DNA of 64,000 nt from Flavobacteriaceae bacterium (lineage in GTDB: Bacteria; Bacteroidota; Bacteroidia; Flavobacteriales; Flavobacteriaceae), in the NCBI GenBank assembly GCA_025800395.1, contig JAOXRU010000119.1:117057-181056 (forward strand). Direction: 5' to 3'. The notes under the pieces are model-generated. The model ran no database searches, had not been told where the DNA came from, and was given only the letters and a program-made list of their open reading frames with translations. Position 1 is the first letter of the stretch. Each line of letters starts with the position of its first letter. Below are positions 19,315-27,395 of this stretch, piece after piece. The position numbers and the translations under genes were made by a program.

Positions 19315-21699
19315 TTATGATTGTGGCTTGAGCTTTAAAATTTGTTTTGTAGAATGAATGTCTTCTTGATTGAGTTTCATTTTCACATACTCTCCATTCA
19401 AGTACTTTTGGGATTGATCTTTATAATAAGGACTAAAAATATTTCCAGAATTTCCAGTGGGTAAAATTGCAAAACTATTCTCAACATCAGAGAAATCTAC
19501 TACCCTCCTAGTACTTGGACCACTTTTTACTTTATAATAGCCAGTGCTATCCAAATTGTACGAATGGTTATTAATTACCTCATCTCCGCCATTTGTTTTA
19601 AAAGGTCCAACATTGAAGTATTTTCGCAATGCAGCAACTTGCCCCATCGGATGTTCGTGCGCTACACTTGACACTCTATCCCAACGCCAGTTTTTATAAT
19701 CTTCTCCCAATTGATTTTTTATAAATGCTACAGCGTTTTTAAATGCTTGCGTAACGATCTGATTTTTTGATTCTATTGCCTCAGTTGTATTATTGTCCCA
19801 AAAAAGCGATTGGTCCTTGGCTGCCTGTACCGCTACCATCTTATTCTGTAAATGTGTTTTTAAATACAATTCAAAAGCTTCTTTACCCATCTCGTCTGCA
19901 AAAGTATCATGTGTAAAGTAATAAATAAATCTACTATAAATTGTTGGTCCTACGGCTTCTTTAATAAAATTCCCATCCCAGTTTTTCACCATGTTTAAAG
20001 CAGATTTTTCCAGTGCATCCAATTCTCCTATTTTAATATGTGGCAGTAGATTGGCAAAAATTTCAGGAGCCACGTCTGACTTTACGTCCATTAACATGGT
20101 TTGCATATCCTTTCTGGAGAATTTTGATTTTCCCTCTAAAATATTTACTATTCTATCTGCCCTATCTTCTGGTAAATAATAACCGGGATAATATTTTCCT
20201 GCTATAGAATCTGGTTGGTTATTGGCAGAATACACATAATTCCAATCTGGGTTTATTGCCTTTGGATTTAAAGAAAAATCTATATATTCTTTTATCTCAT
20301 CCTTCCCACTTGCACCATCTAAAAACACTTTGGTATTTACACTATCTCTATAGGTATACAGTTGGCCAGAAGCAAACCAAGCGATATTGTCTTTAGCATC
20401 TCCATACATCATATTTAAACCTGGTGCATGTAACATGGATGCGGCATTTTTAAAATCGTGTAAACTCTTGCTATGCGAAATATTATAAGCAAGATCCATT
20501 AATTTATTGGGCAATTTGGTATAAATCCATTGCATGGCAATTGGTCTTTCGTCTTTCAAATGCGAAAATGCATCGTTTACAATTGGCCCATGGAGGGTAA
20601 ACCTCAAATCGAAATGAACCGATTCCCCATCCTTTACTTTTATTTCCTTTTTTACAATTTCAAAATCTTTATACCCGTTTGGTGTAAGGTATTGGTTTGG
20701 ATTATTCGGATTTAATTGTTCTATATAAAAATCTAAATCGTCATTTTCGAACATCGTTAATCCGTAAGCATAATCTCTATTATGCCCTAAGAGAGGAAAA
20801 GGCGTTAGTCCTAAATTAAAATTATACATTTCATAGGCAGGGGTTTTGATATGCGACTGATACCATACAGATGGCTGCGAATAACCGATGTGCGGATCAT
20901 TGGCAAACAACACCTTTCCTGTAGTGCTTTTTTGTGGACCAACCACCCAACTATTGCTTCCAATAAATGAAGGCACGGGCAATTTATCAAAAATCTGATG
21001 CACAGATTTGGCAATGGCACTCCCTTTTATTCCTTTAGACTGACTTTTGATATATTGCGGTCCTTCTGCAATTGGAATATCCAATTCTTTTAAATAATCG
21101 GCTCCAAGTTTTTCTTTTAACTCTGTTAATAAAGCATCTGTTTTGTGTGCATGTGCAAAGCTAAAAGCCATATACCCATAAACATTATAGATATCCTCCA
21201 TGGTATAGGGCGTTTTTTCCAATCCTACCATATAGAATTCAATTGGTTTTGGCCCTGTTTTTATAAAATGATTAATTCCGTCTAAATAAGCTTGGGCTAA
21301 AACATTGGCTTTAGAATTCAAATTAACTTTAGATAAGGTTGTTTTTGTGGCTTCCACTATGCCTAAGGAAGCAAAGAAACGATCGGTTTCTATCAAATCC
21401 TTGCCAAACAATTCAGATAACCTTCCTGGAGCCAAGCGTCGAAGCAGTTCCATTTGCCATAGTCTATCTTGGGCATGCACATAGCCCAAAGCCCTATAAG
21501 CGTCTTTCTCATCGGTTGCCTCTATATGCGGAATACCAGCATCATCAAAATAAACTGTAACCTCCTTATCTAAACCCAGCAATACTTCTTCGCCCTTATA
21601 AGTGGGGTGCAAGCTCTTACTAAATATCCATATTCCTAATACCAAAATAAGCGTGAGCGCCAAAATAGCTCCCAGTATTCTTTTAAACCATTTCCACAT
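19315..21699 (-). CDS. Penicillin acylase family N-terminal-nucleophile hydrolase
   Basis: This 794-residue protein has an N-terminal hydrophobic segment (about 8-28) that anchors or exports it. The start of the alpha chain shows the family hallmark of incoming peptide cleavage sites and DEKDAYRALGYVHAQDRLWQ. The beta chain should begin at Ser248 in GSNSWVVGPQKS, the usual nucleophile of this Ntn-hydrolase family, followed by ANDPHIGYSQPS. Later family positions include LGHNRDYAYGLT. It is predicted to be a periplasmic amidase processed autocatalytically into two chains. Family members cleave penicillins or, more often in environmental bacteria, acyl-homoserine lactones or aliphatic amides; the substrate here cannot be told. 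It is transcribed convergently with the giant adhesin and divergently from the DUF819 gene. Confidence 0.92.
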   Translation of the reverse strand: MWKWFKRILGAILALTLILVLGIWIFSKSLHPTYKGEEVLLGLDKEVTVYFDDAGIPHIEATDEKDAYRALGYVHAQDRLWQMELLRRLAPGRLSELFGKDLIETDRFFASLGIVEATKTTLSKVNLNSKANVLAQAYLDGINHFIKTGPKPIEFYMVGLEKTPYTMEDIYNVYGYMAFSFAHAHKTDALLTELKEKLGADYLKELDIPIAEGPQYIKSQSKGIKGSAIAKSVHQIFDKLPVPSFIGSNSWVVGPQKSTTGKVLFANDPHIGYSQPSVWYQSHIKTPAYEMYNFNLGLTPFPLLGHNRDYAYGLTMFENDDLDFYIEQLNPNNPNQYLTPNGYKDFEIVKKEIKVKDGESVHFDLRFTLHGPIVNDAFSHLKDERPIAMQWIYTKLPNKLMDLAYNISHSKSLHDFKNAASMLHAPGLNMMYGDAKDNIAWFASGQLYTYRDSVNTKVFLDGASGKDEIKEYIDFSLNPKAINPDWNYVYSANNQPDSIAGKYYPGYYLPEDRADRIVNILEGKSKFSRKDMQTMLMDVKSDVAPEIFANLLPHIKIGELDALEKSALNMVKNWDGNFIKEAVGPTIYSRFIYYFTHDTFADEMGKEAFELYLKTHLQNKMVAVQAAKDQSLFWDNNTTEAIESKNQIVTQAFKNAVAFIKNQLGEDYKNWRWDRVSSVAHEHPMGQVAALRKYFNVGPFKTNGGDEVINNHSYNLDSTGYYKVKSGPSTRRVVDFSDVENSFAILPTGNSGNIFSPYYKDQSQKYLNGEYVKMKLNQEDIHSTKQILKLKPQS

Positions 21700-21928
21700 C
21701 GTAGTCCTAAATTTTGTGATTCATTTTTGTTATGCAGGGATAATATAAGGGGATTAAATTAATTTGCCAATCAAGTGCGCAAAAAAGCAGGATTATCTGC
21801 CTTTTTGTATATATAATACTACAATATCTCATACCTAATAACACATTATTAAAATAGGAATTCATAAATTTATAGTTAGCACTTGCGGACTGCCTTTTTT
21901 TTTCTATTTTCAGCAAAAATTAATCTAT

Positions 21929-23191
21929 ATGCAACTTGCCATTTTCAACAGTGATCCAATGGTTTTTGGAGTACTGGTTCTTCTATTAGGAATTATTTTT
22001 TATACCGCCTCTTTACCTAATTTCAAGAAATTTTACACCTATGTACCGGTGGTTCTCATGTGTTATCTAGCACCTGCTATACTAAGTAGTTTAGGAGTTA
22101 TTCCTCATGAAACAGAAACTATAAGCTTTTTTGGAAAAAAAATAATGTTGCCTGCGGCATTAGTACTATTAACTTTAAGTATTGATTTAAAAGCCATTGC
22201 TAATTTAGGTCCCAAGGCACTAATCATGTTTTTTACTGGAACAATAGGAATTATCCTTGGTGGGCCTATTGCTATGTTAATAGTAGGAGCTATTTCTCCT
22301 GAGAGTGTTGGAGGTGTTGGAGCAGATGCAATTTGGCGAGGTCTTACTACCCTAGCGGGTAGTTGGATTGGTGGTGGTGCCAACCAAATAGCTATGCTAG
22401 AAATTTTTGAATACAACCCAAAAGGATATACTAACATGCTATTAATAGACATTATAGTAGGAAATGTATGGATGGCATTAGTACTTCTTGGCGTTGGTAA
22501 AGCAACTAAAATAGACAAATGGTTAAAAGCAGACACCAGCGCTATAGATGCTTTAAAAGAAAGGGTTTCCAGCTTTCAAGAAGCCTCCGCACGTATCCCT
22601 TCTTTAAAAGATTTAGTAATTATGGTTGCATTAACCTTTTTTGCGGTAGCTATGGGGCACGAATTTGGTGGTTATGTGGCCGAATATCTAGCAAAGAATG
22701 TTCATTTTATTGCAGATAAAACCAGTTTCTTCTCCTTTTTAGGCGGAAAATTCTTTTGGTTAATTGTTGTAGCCACCATTTTCGGAATTGTGTTAAGTTT
22801 TACCAAGGCCAAAAACTATGAAGGTGCCGGTGCAAGTAAAATAGGAAGTTTGTTTATTTATATACTGGTTGCTGTTATTGGAATGAGCATGGATTTAAGC
22901 AGATTCTTCGAAAAACCTGGACTATTAGCCGTTGGTGCAATTTGGATTTTGATTCATGCTATTTTACTTATCGCAGTAGCTAAAATAATTAAAGCACCAT
23001 TTTTCTTTTTGGCTGTTGGTAGTCAGGCTAATGTGGGGGGCGCAGCCTCTGCACCTATTGTGGCTTCGGAGTTTCATAATTCTCTAGCCTCTGTTGGTGT
23101 TCTCTTAGGCGTACTTGGCTATGTTGTAGGTACAGGAGGTGCAATTGTTTGTGCCTATCTACTAGAAATGGCATCGAAAGTAGGTATGTAA
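21929..23191 (+). CDS. DUF819 family integral membrane protein
   Basis: The 420-residue protein is strongly hydrophobic throughout, with about ten to twelve membrane segments. Glycine-rich inner motifs such as LTTLAGSWIGGGANQIAM and GSQANVGGAASAPIVAS, repeated in the two halves, indicate an inverted-repeat transporter-like fold. It matches the DUF819 (YjcL-like) family, whose substrate is not established. The start ATG at 21929 begins the first membrane segment after a short polar lead. The 229-base gap to the divergent acylase gene is AT-rich and holds a weak hairpin but no clear promoter box. The DUF4369 lipoprotein follows after 60 bases, with its own promoter-like box. Confidence 0.88.
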   Translation: MQLAIFNSDPMVFGVLVLLLGIIFYTASLPNFKKFYTYVPVVLMCYLAPAILSSLGVIPHETETISFFGKKIMLPAALVLLTLSIDLKAIANLGPKALIMFFTGTIGIILGGPIAMLIVGAISPESVGGVGADAIWRGLTTLAGSWIGGGANQIAMLEIFEYNPKGYTNMLLIDIIVGNVWMALVLLGVGKATKIDKWLKADTSAIDALKERVSSFQEASARIPSLKDLVIMVALTFFAVAMGHEFGGYVAEYLAKNVHFIADKTSFFSFLGGKFFWLIVVATIFGIVLSFTKAKNYEGAGASKIGSLFIYILVAVIGMSMDLSRFFEKPGLLAVGAIWILIHAILLIAVAKIIKAPFFFLAVGSQANVGGAASAPIVASEFHNSLASVGVLLGVLGYVVGTGGAIVCAYLLEMASKVGM

Positions 23192-23203
23192 GCTGAAAAA
23201 AAA

Positions 23204-23211
23204 TATATTTG
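23204..23211 (+). promoter_or_regulatory. TAnnTTTG -7 box before the DUF4369 lipoprotein gene
   Basis: TATATTTG stands 40 bases before the ATG at 23252 and just past the DUF819 stop codon. I could not place a convincing -33 element upstream, so confidence is limited. Confidence 0.4.
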
Positions 23212-23251
23212 CATCGGTAGAATTTTTGAGCTAACTAAAACAAAAAACCAG

Positions 23252-23980
23252 ATGAACCTAATTAAAGTATTTTTAACTATATCCGTAGTTGGATTACTTT
23301 TTACCTCTTGTAATGAAGCAGGTGTAAAAGAGAATGAAATGAAGGTGGAAGGCCATATTAAAGGTCTTAAGAAAGGTACCCTCTATTTGCAAAGAGCAAA
23401 AGATACCCTTGTAGAGACCATCGACTCGGTTGTATTTAAAGGAGATGCAAAATTTGCTTTTCAAATACCTTTAGAAAGCCCTGAGGTATTTTACCTAAAA
23501 TTGAATAAACCAAATAGCGACCCAGAACGCAATCGAATTTTATTTTTTGGAGAACCTGGAATAATTAAAATTCAATCTACTTGGGATCAGTTCGATTTTA
23601 AATCTAAAATAAGTGGATCGGACACCCACGAATTATTACAAGAATACCGAGGAATGATGCGCAAATTCAATAACAAGAATTTAGATTTTATAAAAGCATC
23701 TTTCTTGGCGAAGAAAAACGGAGATTCTTTGGAAGTAGACAGCATTCAAAAATTAATCAACAAAAACAAATTGCGCCAGTATTTGTTTTCTTTGAATTAC
23801 GCCCTTACACATAAGGATTCTTATATCTCCCCATATATAGCTTTATCCGAAGTATATGATGCAAACGTAAAATACTTGGACACTATCAATAATGCCCTAA
23901 CGGAGAATGTTGCCAATAGCAAATACGGCAAACAATTGGATGCTTATATACAGAAAATCAAGCAAAAAGAAGGGGAATAA
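23252..23980 (+). CDS. DUF4369 domain lipoprotein
   Basis: In this 242-residue protein a type II signal peptide ends in the lipobox LLFTSC, giving lipidated Cys20. The following residues (NEAGVKENEM) lack the compact Lys-acidic stretch of surface-exported lipoproteins. The segment at about 30-110 (VEGHIKGLKKGTLYLQRA ... FQIPLESPEVFYLKL) is a DUF4369 beta domain, which in Bacteroidota often precedes a thioredoxin-like domain. Here the C-terminus is instead helical and charged and no CxxC motif is present. It is likely a periplasmic lipoprotein of unknown role. It is followed by tRNA-Pro(UGG) after 63 bases. Confidence 0.82.
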   Translation: MNLIKVFLTISVVGLLFTSCNEAGVKENEMKVEGHIKGLKKGTLYLQRAKDTLVETIDSVVFKGDAKFAFQIPLESPEVFYLKLNKPNSDPERNRILFFGEPGIIKIQSTWDQFDFKSKISGSDTHELLQEYRGMMRKFNNKNLDFIKASFLAKKNGDSLEVDSIQKLINKNKLRQYLFSLNYALTHKDSYISPYIALSEVYDANVKYLDTINNALTENVANSKYGKQLDAYIQKIKQKEGE

Positions 23981-24023
23981 AAAACTTTAGCAAAAACCTG
24001 CTACAATATTAAAAACTTTGTAA

Positions 24024-24031
24024 TATATTTG
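24024..24031 (+). promoter_or_regulatory. TAnnTTTG -7 box for tRNA-Pro(UGG)
   Basis: TATATTTG ends 12 bases before the tRNA 5' end. It is the same octamer at almost the same distance as before tRNA-Pro(GGG). A matching upstream -33 element is not obvious. Confidence 0.5.
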
Positions 24032-24043
24032 CAGCCGGTTTTA

Positions 24044-24118
24044 CGGGGTGTAGCGTAGCCCGGTTATCGCGCCTGCTTTGGGAGCAGGAGGTCGCAGGTT
24101 CGAATCCTGCCACCCCGA
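24044..24118 (+). tRNA. tRNA-Pro (anticodon UGG)
   Basis: The 75-base cloverleaf has acceptor stem CGGGGTG/CACCCCG with discriminator A24118. The anticodon stem is CCTGC/GCAGG (24072-24076, 24084-24088) with loop TTTGGGA, anticodon TGG at 24079-24081. The T arm is GCAGG-TTCGAAT-CCTGC. No CCA is encoded. It reads proline CCA/CCG codons and is the likely target of the integration event whose scar follows. Confidence 0.94.
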
Positions 24119-24119
24119 C
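24089..24119. repeat. Direct repeat of tRNA-Pro 3' end, proximal copy (att-like)
   Basis: This 31-base stretch within tRNA-Pro(UGG) recurs at 24357-24387 with one mismatch (C versus G in the acceptor strand). Such repeats of a tRNA 3' end are the usual attachment sites of tyrosine-recombinase elements; no integrase gene lies between. Confidence 0.6.
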
Positions 24120-24124
24120 AACAG

Positions 24125-24161
24125 AATCCAAATATTTCGATAGAAATGTTTGGATTTTTTT
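24125..24161 (+). terminator. Intrinsic terminator after tRNA-Pro(UGG)
   Basis: Stem AATCCAAA (24125-24132) / TTTGGATT (24149-24156), with an inner ATTTC/GAAAT pairing, is followed by a T run ending at 24161. Confidence 0.75.
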
Positions 24162-24310
24162 ATGTCCAAAAATAACCAAACGATAGTTTGAGGTATTTTT
24201 GGAGATAAAAAAAGACAAGAAAGTGAGGAACGAGCTTTTTGGATGCTATTGTCTAAACCTCACTCAGGATCACGTGAGTAATCCTTGTGTTTCGCAAAAT
24301 AAAAAAGCAT

Positions 24311-24386
24311 GTAGCCAAAGGCTTCCTCAACGATATCGCGTCCCACTAGGGCGGGAAGGTCGCAGGTTCGAATCCTGCCAGCCCGA
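24311..24386 (+). pseudogene. Degenerate tRNA remnant with intact 3' half
   Basis: Positions 24357-24387 repeat the 3' end of tRNA-Pro(UGG) (24089-24119) with one mismatch in 31 bases, including a perfect T arm and the end GCCCGAC. Upstream, ATCGCG and a poorly pairing anticodon-arm-like segment (TCCCACTAGGGCGGGA at 24341-24356) are recognisable. No 5' acceptor strand CGGGCTG exists and the anticodon stem does not close with a 7-base loop, so it cannot be a working tRNA. The duplicated tRNA 3' end, 268 bases from the parent, is what integrases leave behind. The rest of the gap (24162-24310) contains no gene I can support. Confidence 0.65.
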
Positions 24387-24426
24387 CTTTTTAAAAATCA
24401 ATTAGTAATAAAAACGTGAATAATGT

Positions 24427-24594
24427 TTAAGCCTCCCATAAGCAAAGTTGATGAGTATGAATTGGGGTTATATTTATTGATGGTTTTTTGTGGAAGAAAC
24501 AATAAGCGGCAAGACCAGCGATCAAATTCACCAAAAAGCTTATTACAGATCGGTGTCTAGTGTGCTCCACCTTACAAATCATCTTTCTATTTTG
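24427..24594 (-). pseudogene. Transposase C-terminal remnant (IS982-like)
   Basis: On the minus strand an open segment of about 55 codons ends at a stop at 24427-24429 and is closed upstream by a stop at 24595-24597. It translates to ...KVEHTRHRSVISFLVNL followed by IAGLAAYCFFHKKPSIN. That pattern (K-x-I-C-x-VEHTRHRS, then NLIAGLAAY and KKPS) matches, from memory, the C-terminal end of IS982-family DDE transposases. The N-terminal three quarters and any terminal inverted repeats are missing, so it is a dead fragment. It lies 22 bases from the stop codon of the TonB receptor gene and next to the tRNA scar. Confidence 0.6.
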
Positions 24595-24616
24595 TTAAAA
24601 ACGCTTTGCAACGGTC

Positions 24617-27217
24617 TTAAAATTCTAATCTAAACATAAAATTGGGGGTTATGGTAAGGGAGTAGCGATTAATAGTCTTTAAAATAGGTTGGTTTAAACC
24701 AGTTGTTGGACTAGTCTGCTCCGTTACCATAAAATCTGTATTTAAAATGCTCTTTCTATCGTATGCATTTAATAAAGACATACCAAGTTTGGCTCTTGGG
24801 GCATTTTGTTTTTTGGATAACTTAAAATCGTATTGCATAGAAATATCCAACCTGTGATAATCTGGTAAGGTTTTAGAATTAAAATCTCCATACGCTATGG
24901 TAATTTCTTGAGGTGATGTTTCGTTAAAACCTATTGCCGGTGTAAAGGGGGTTCCGGACCTATATTTCCAACCCAACGAAAATTGTAGGTTTTTCCATTT
25001 GTAAAAATGCGACCATGTTAAAGAATTTCTAATATCGTTATTGCCTCTAAACTTCTTGCCATCTATAATTTCATCAAACCGAAAATAATTGCTCGAAAGT
25101 GTATATCCCAACCAAGTGGTATAGGAACCTATCTTCTTTTTTATTAAAACATCTAAGCCAAGTATCGTGCTACTTCCATCTATAAAATTATTGATAGATG
25201 AATCAAATCCGTTTGTAACCGAGGTAATTCCATCTATTTGTTTTGCATAGAAGTCAATATCTAATTTCCAACCTTTATAGGTGTACAGCATTCCTAGATT
25301 AAACTGCTTGCTTTTAAGAAGAGGCGTGCCATCGGTTTCCGCCAATGCCCATATTTTGTTTTCTAGACCCAGCTCCTGTGTGGTAAACTCTTGTATTTGA
25401 GCAATGCTCTGATTCTTTAATTCAAATCCGCCACGCAAGGCGAAACGGCTATTAATTTGGTAATCTAAATTAATCCGGGGTTCTAAAAAAATAGAAGTTA
25501 AGAGGTGATAATAGCTTGTACGCAACCCCAAATTAATAGACAACCCTTGCTTACGGTATTCTAATTGATTAAATAGGGTATGTGTGTGGGCTCTTGTATT
25601 GCCAGAAATATCTGGTAGTAATCCACCACCAATGTTAGAATTACCCAAACTATAGGATACCCTATTAGAAAAAAACTGATAGCCATTTGAAAACCTCAGC
25701 TGCTTACCCATGGTATAATTTGTATGAAAAAAAAATCCTATTTCATTTATGTCGTTCTGTTTTTCTGTGATTACAAAACTTCTCAGAAAAGGGTCTTCAT
25801 CTGAATATCTAAATTTATATTGGGAATAGTACCCTAAAATTTTAGATGAAAACGAATTATTCCAAGTTTTTTCCCAAGTTGCAGAAAGCCCAAAGTTTTT
25901 AATAGACAGCTTTTCGCTAAAATTAAGAGTGGAGCCAAAATTATCATAAGAATAATTATAATCTAGCGTATTATTGTTGGCAATGCCCGATACAAAAATT
26001 TTGTCTTTGTCTGAAAGCTCGAATATCGATTTTATGGAAAAATCCGAAAAGTGAAAATTTCCACTTTGTTCAAAAACCTCTTGTTCAAAATTACCATTGT
26101 TATCTGCTAAACCGGTATTCTGAAAGACCTTGTTGGAAAAGTTCTTAAACATAGGTGAGTTAAAAGCATCTACAAAAGACCTTCTGCCAGAGAGGATTAC
26201 CCCTGCTTTTTTAGATAAAGGTACTTTTAGGTTTACATCTGCATGTAACGTATTAAGTCCAAATTGCCCGCTAAACTTATCGGGTATAGCACTATCTGAA
26301 ACCATATCTACAACCCCCGATACCCTATCGCCATATTGGGCACTACTGGCACTTCTCGATACTTTTACCTTATCTACAACATAGGGGTTAAATGCCGATA
26401 TCATGCCAAAGAAATGACTAGAGTTGTACATTTTAATACCATCCCAAAGGATAAGATTTTGGTCGGGTGTACCACCACGAACAAAAAGACCCGAAGCAGT
26501 CTCTTGTGGACTTTCAATACCAGGTAATAGCTGTATGTTCTGCAAAATGTCTGGTTCTGAAAGACCAGATAGAATTTCTAAACTTGCAGGATATATTTTA
26601 ATAATGCCGTTATCACCCCCATACATACCTGCACCCAGATAATCTTGTACGACAACTTCGTCTAATTGTACCTCTTTTGCCTTTAATGTGTAGGTAATGC
26701 ATTGTTTTTCCAAAAGACTGTTTAAGGGCATTATATATGTTTCGTAACCCAAAAAACTTATAGCTATGCGATCGTCTTTCTTCATATTTTCTAACTGAAA
26801 ATACCCGTCTTTATCTGAAGTGGTTCCCTCTAAACTTTTTAGGCTAACAATATTTGCACCTTCTATGGCTTCTCCGTCTTTTTTCTTGCTTAAGTAACCG
26901 CAAATTTTTCTGTCCGTTAATTGTTCTTTTATAAAGTAATTATGTGTATCTATTTTTTCAAACGTGAGCCAATATATTGCTTCAATCTGTTCAATTGCTT
27001 CTTCAAAAGCCACCTTGTGTAAGCTTTTGGGAACTTCTAGACCTTTTAATATTTCGGGGTTATACGAAACCTTTATATTGTTTCGGGACTCCAAATCGCT
27101 TATTAGCTCGGTTAGGAGAATTGTGTTTTCCTCGGTAACGGCACTATTGTTTACCTGCGCTTTTATTTGTTTTGAAAAAAACAGCAGAGTGGTTACTATA
27201 ATTAGTGCCTTGTGCAT
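24617..27217 (-). CDS. TonB-dependent receptor with STN signalling domain (FecA-like)
   Basis: I chose the ATG at 27217 rather than the upstream one at 27265 because it starts a clean signal peptide (MHKALIIVTTLLFFSKQIKAQ); the product is then 866 residues. An STN domain follows (about 25-95: LLTELISDLESRNNIKVSYN), the part that contacts FecR-type anti-sigma factors. Next come a carboxypeptidase-regulatory-like beta domain (about 105-180), a plug (LQNIQLLPGIESPQETASG, LFVRGGTPDQNLILWDG) and a 22-strand barrel ending in an aromatic residue (MFRLEF). It imports an unknown ligand through the outer membrane and senses it. No SusD gene is adjacent. It is the last gene of a sigma-FecR-receptor run, with a palindromic repeat in the 178-base gap to FecR. 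Confidence 0.92.
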   Translation of the reverse strand: MHKALIIVTTLLFFSKQIKAQVNNSAVTEENTILLTELISDLESRNNIKVSYNPEILKGLEVPKSLHKVAFEEAIEQIEAIYWLTFEKIDTHNYFIKEQLTDRKICGYLSKKKDGEAIEGANIVSLKSLEGTTSDKDGYFQLENMKKDDRIAISFLGYETYIMPLNSLLEKQCITYTLKAKEVQLDEVVVQDYLGAGMYGGDNGIIKIYPASLEILSGLSEPDILQNIQLLPGIESPQETASGLFVRGGTPDQNLILWDGIKMYNSSHFFGMISAFNPYVVDKVKVSRSASSAQYGDRVSGVVDMVSDSAIPDKFSGQFGLNTLHADVNLKVPLSKKAGVILSGRRSFVDAFNSPMFKNFSNKVFQNTGLADNNGNFEQEVFEQSGNFHFSDFSIKSIFELSDKDKIFVSGIANNNTLDYNYSYDNFGSTLNFSEKLSIKNFGLSATWEKTWNNSFSSKILGYYSQYKFRYSDEDPFLRSFVITEKQNDINEIGFFFHTNYTMGKQLRFSNGYQFFSNRVSYSLGNSNIGGGLLPDISGNTRAHTHTLFNQLEYRKQGLSINLGLRTSYYHLLTSIFLEPRINLDYQINSRFALRGGFELKNQSIAQIQEFTTQELGLENKIWALAETDGTPLLKSKQFNLGMLYTYKGWKLDIDFYAKQIDGITSVTNGFDSSINNFIDGSSTILGLDVLIKKKIGSYTTWLGYTLSSNYFRFDEIIDGKKFRGNNDIRNSLTWSHFYKWKNLQFSLGWKYRSGTPFTPAIGFNETSPQEITIAYGDFNSKTLPDYHRLDISMQYDFKLSKKQNAPRAKLGMSLLNAYDRKSILNTDFMVTEQTSPTTGLNQPILKTINRYSLTITPNFMFRLEF

Positions 27218-27320
27218 AGTCGCCGTATATTTTAATGCGTTATTGTAGTATTTTGGCAGATGCAATTATAAACAGATATATTTCTCTTTTACAATAAAAC
27301 AGACTTTTTATTAATAATTA

Positions 27321-27395
27321 TACCATTTCTAGTTTAAAATCAGCTTAATAAATAGCCTTTTTTCCTTTTTAGGGCATTTCAAAATAGAAATGGTA
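27321..27395. repeat. Palindromic repeat, copy A (between FecR and receptor genes)
   Basis: A 75-bp element has perfect 11-bp terminal inverted repeats TACCATTTCTA / TAGAAATGGTA and further imperfect pairing inside (TTTAAAAT / ATTTCAAAA). Read on the minus strand it aligns along its whole length with copy B (33894-33970), sharing the interior AAAAAGGAAAAAAGGCTATTT-like core. Because it lies within the probable FecR-receptor transcript, its RNA would fold into a long hairpin between the two coding regions. Confidence 0.75.

Noticed and set aside
21781..21806. Hairpin AAAAAGCAG...CTGCCTTTTT as a terminator
   Set aside because: It lies between two divergent gene starts rather than at a gene end, and the stem is short with a bulge.
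24311..24386. A second working tRNA next to tRNA-Pro(UGG)
   Set aside because: Only the T arm and the 3' acceptor strand are intact; there is no pairing 5' acceptor strand and the anticodon arm does not fold with a normal loop.
24199..24405. A 68-codon plus-strand ORF containing GRRFESCQPDF
   Set aside because: Its end is the translated T arm of the degenerate tRNA; the upstream part shows no start signal or recognisable domain. The same artefact appears in short ORFs over tRNA-Pro(GGG).
26130..26384. An 84-codon plus-strand ORF opposite the TonB receptor
   Set aside because: Antisense shadow of the plug domain of the receptor.
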